Shown here piece by piece: positions 4,999 to 5,212 of a stretch of 5,212 nucleotides of DNA. Below the pieces are notes generated by a model. That model was not told the DNA's origin. It ran no database searches and was given only the letters and a program-made list of their open reading frames with translations. Source of the DNA: Planctomycetota bacterium (GTDB taxonomy: Bacteria; Planctomycetota; Phycisphaerae; WQYP01); NCBI GenBank assembly GCA_021780285.1, contig JAJXZA010000184.1:1-5212 (forward strand), in the 5' to 3' direction. Every line of letters starts with the position of its first letter. Position 1 is the stretch's first letter. Position numbers and translations under genes: made by a program.

Positions 4999-5123
4999 CT
5001 TCAGTCAATTGCCCAACCGCCGACCAACCAACCCTTCTTATTGTAGCCGCTGGCATCGGTCGCTTAAAGTGCAATGCCACTCGCGTGAGCCGGTTGCGTT
5101 GTCTTAAACCGCTTGACTGAAGC
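4998..5123. repeat. 126-bp nested inverted repeat upstream of hsp20
   Basis: An 11-bp perfect inverted repeat (GCTTCAGTCAA at 4998-5008, TTGACTGAAGC at 5113-5123) encloses a second pair, CAACCG 5014-5019 with CGGTTG 5091-5096, and a third, TGGCAT 5051-5056 with ATGCCA 5074-5079. The three pairs are nested and could fold as one long interrupted hairpin. No reading frame with a start and ribosome site lies inside, and no clear flanking target duplication is seen. It may be a structured RNA, a small repeat element with terminal inverted repeats, or chance pairing of the inner stems. Confidence 0.4.
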
Positions 5124-5212
5124 TGATTTGTGCAGAGGCGGTGAAAGGCGTTACCCGCAGATGTGAGGCATCAGGTCGTTTTATTACGTTTAAATAAGGG
5201 CGGGTTGCCGAT
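5124..5212. other. Right-edge sequence with no supported gene
   Basis: No start codon with a ribosome site opens a lasting frame here on the plus strand. One minus-strand frame is open from the right edge to a TAA at 5106-5104 (about 35 codons) and could be the end of a gene lying to the right, but its length is within chance. The A+T-rich stretch at 5180-5198 could belong to a promoter. Confidence 0.4.

Noticed and set aside
4906..5100. CIRCE or other known heat-shock operator upstream of hsp20
   Set aside because: Partial matches such as GAGTTGGAAAGTGC and CACTCGCGTGAG do not form the TTAGCACTC-N9-GAGTGCTAA arrangement, and no sigma-32 promoter is present.
4532..5107. Plus-strand open frame of 191 codons
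   Set aside because: It is antisense to hsp20 and continues into the intergenic region by chance. Ser/Arg-rich, with no family resemblance.
5104..5211. Minus-strand frame open from the right edge to TAA, possibly the end of another gene
   Set aside because: About 35 open codons are within chance expectation, and the translation has no recognisable motif. It cannot be judged without sequence to the right.
1..5212. CRISPR array, tRNA, rRNA, insertion sequence or phage gene
   Set aside because: No regularly spaced direct repeats, cloverleaf, rRNA segments, transposase or integrase motifs were seen on either strand.

Overview
This 5.2 kb window is a compact minus-strand gene cluster. Read in the direction of transcription (right to left) it encodes a small heat-shock protein (Hsp20), a complete ATP-dependent Lon protease, the octanoyltransferase LipB, and a 90-residue single-pass membrane protein with a SHOCT-like C-terminus. 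The first codons of a further, unrecognised minus-strand gene run off the left edge. No mobile elements, rRNA, tRNA or CRISPR arrays were seen. Base composition and codon use look even across the genes, which suggests ordinary chromosomal DNA.

The organism is a bacterium of moderate GC content. The Lon protein has a long polar N-terminal extension and a roughly 75-residue Ala/Pro/Ser-rich insertion between its ATPase and protease domains. From memory of such proteins, together with the hsp20-lon pairing, I favour a Planctomycetota (Phycisphaerae-like) bacterium or a related soil or groundwater lineage. This is inference only, because there is no marker gene in the window.

Layout: 1-61 is the 5' end of a leftward gene (or 1-172 with an upstream start). 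62-377 is intergenic and rich in inverted repeats. 378-650 is the small SHOCT-like membrane protein gene, with a possible promoter of its own at 744-773. 793-1506 is lipB. 1503-4409 is lon, whose stop codon overlaps the lipB start in an ATGA/TGATG junction. 4492-4905 is hsp20. 4906-5212 is the hsp20 upstream region, with a strong Shine-Dalgarno, an extended -10 promoter candidate, a 16-bp palindrome across the -35 position, and a longer nested inverted repeat further upstream.

How they fit together: Hsp20 (an ATP-independent holdase) and Lon (a AAA+ protease that degrades misfolded proteins) form a natural proteostasis pair, probably transcribed together. lipB, the first enzyme of protein lipoylation, is translationally coupled to lon. 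That looks like operon packing, or possibly expression coupling, rather than a shared pathway. I see no convincing evidence of a wholly new system. The most interesting points are the two extra low-complexity segments of Lon, the Hsp20 that ends before the usual C-terminal I-x-I anchor, and the structured intergenic regions at both ends.
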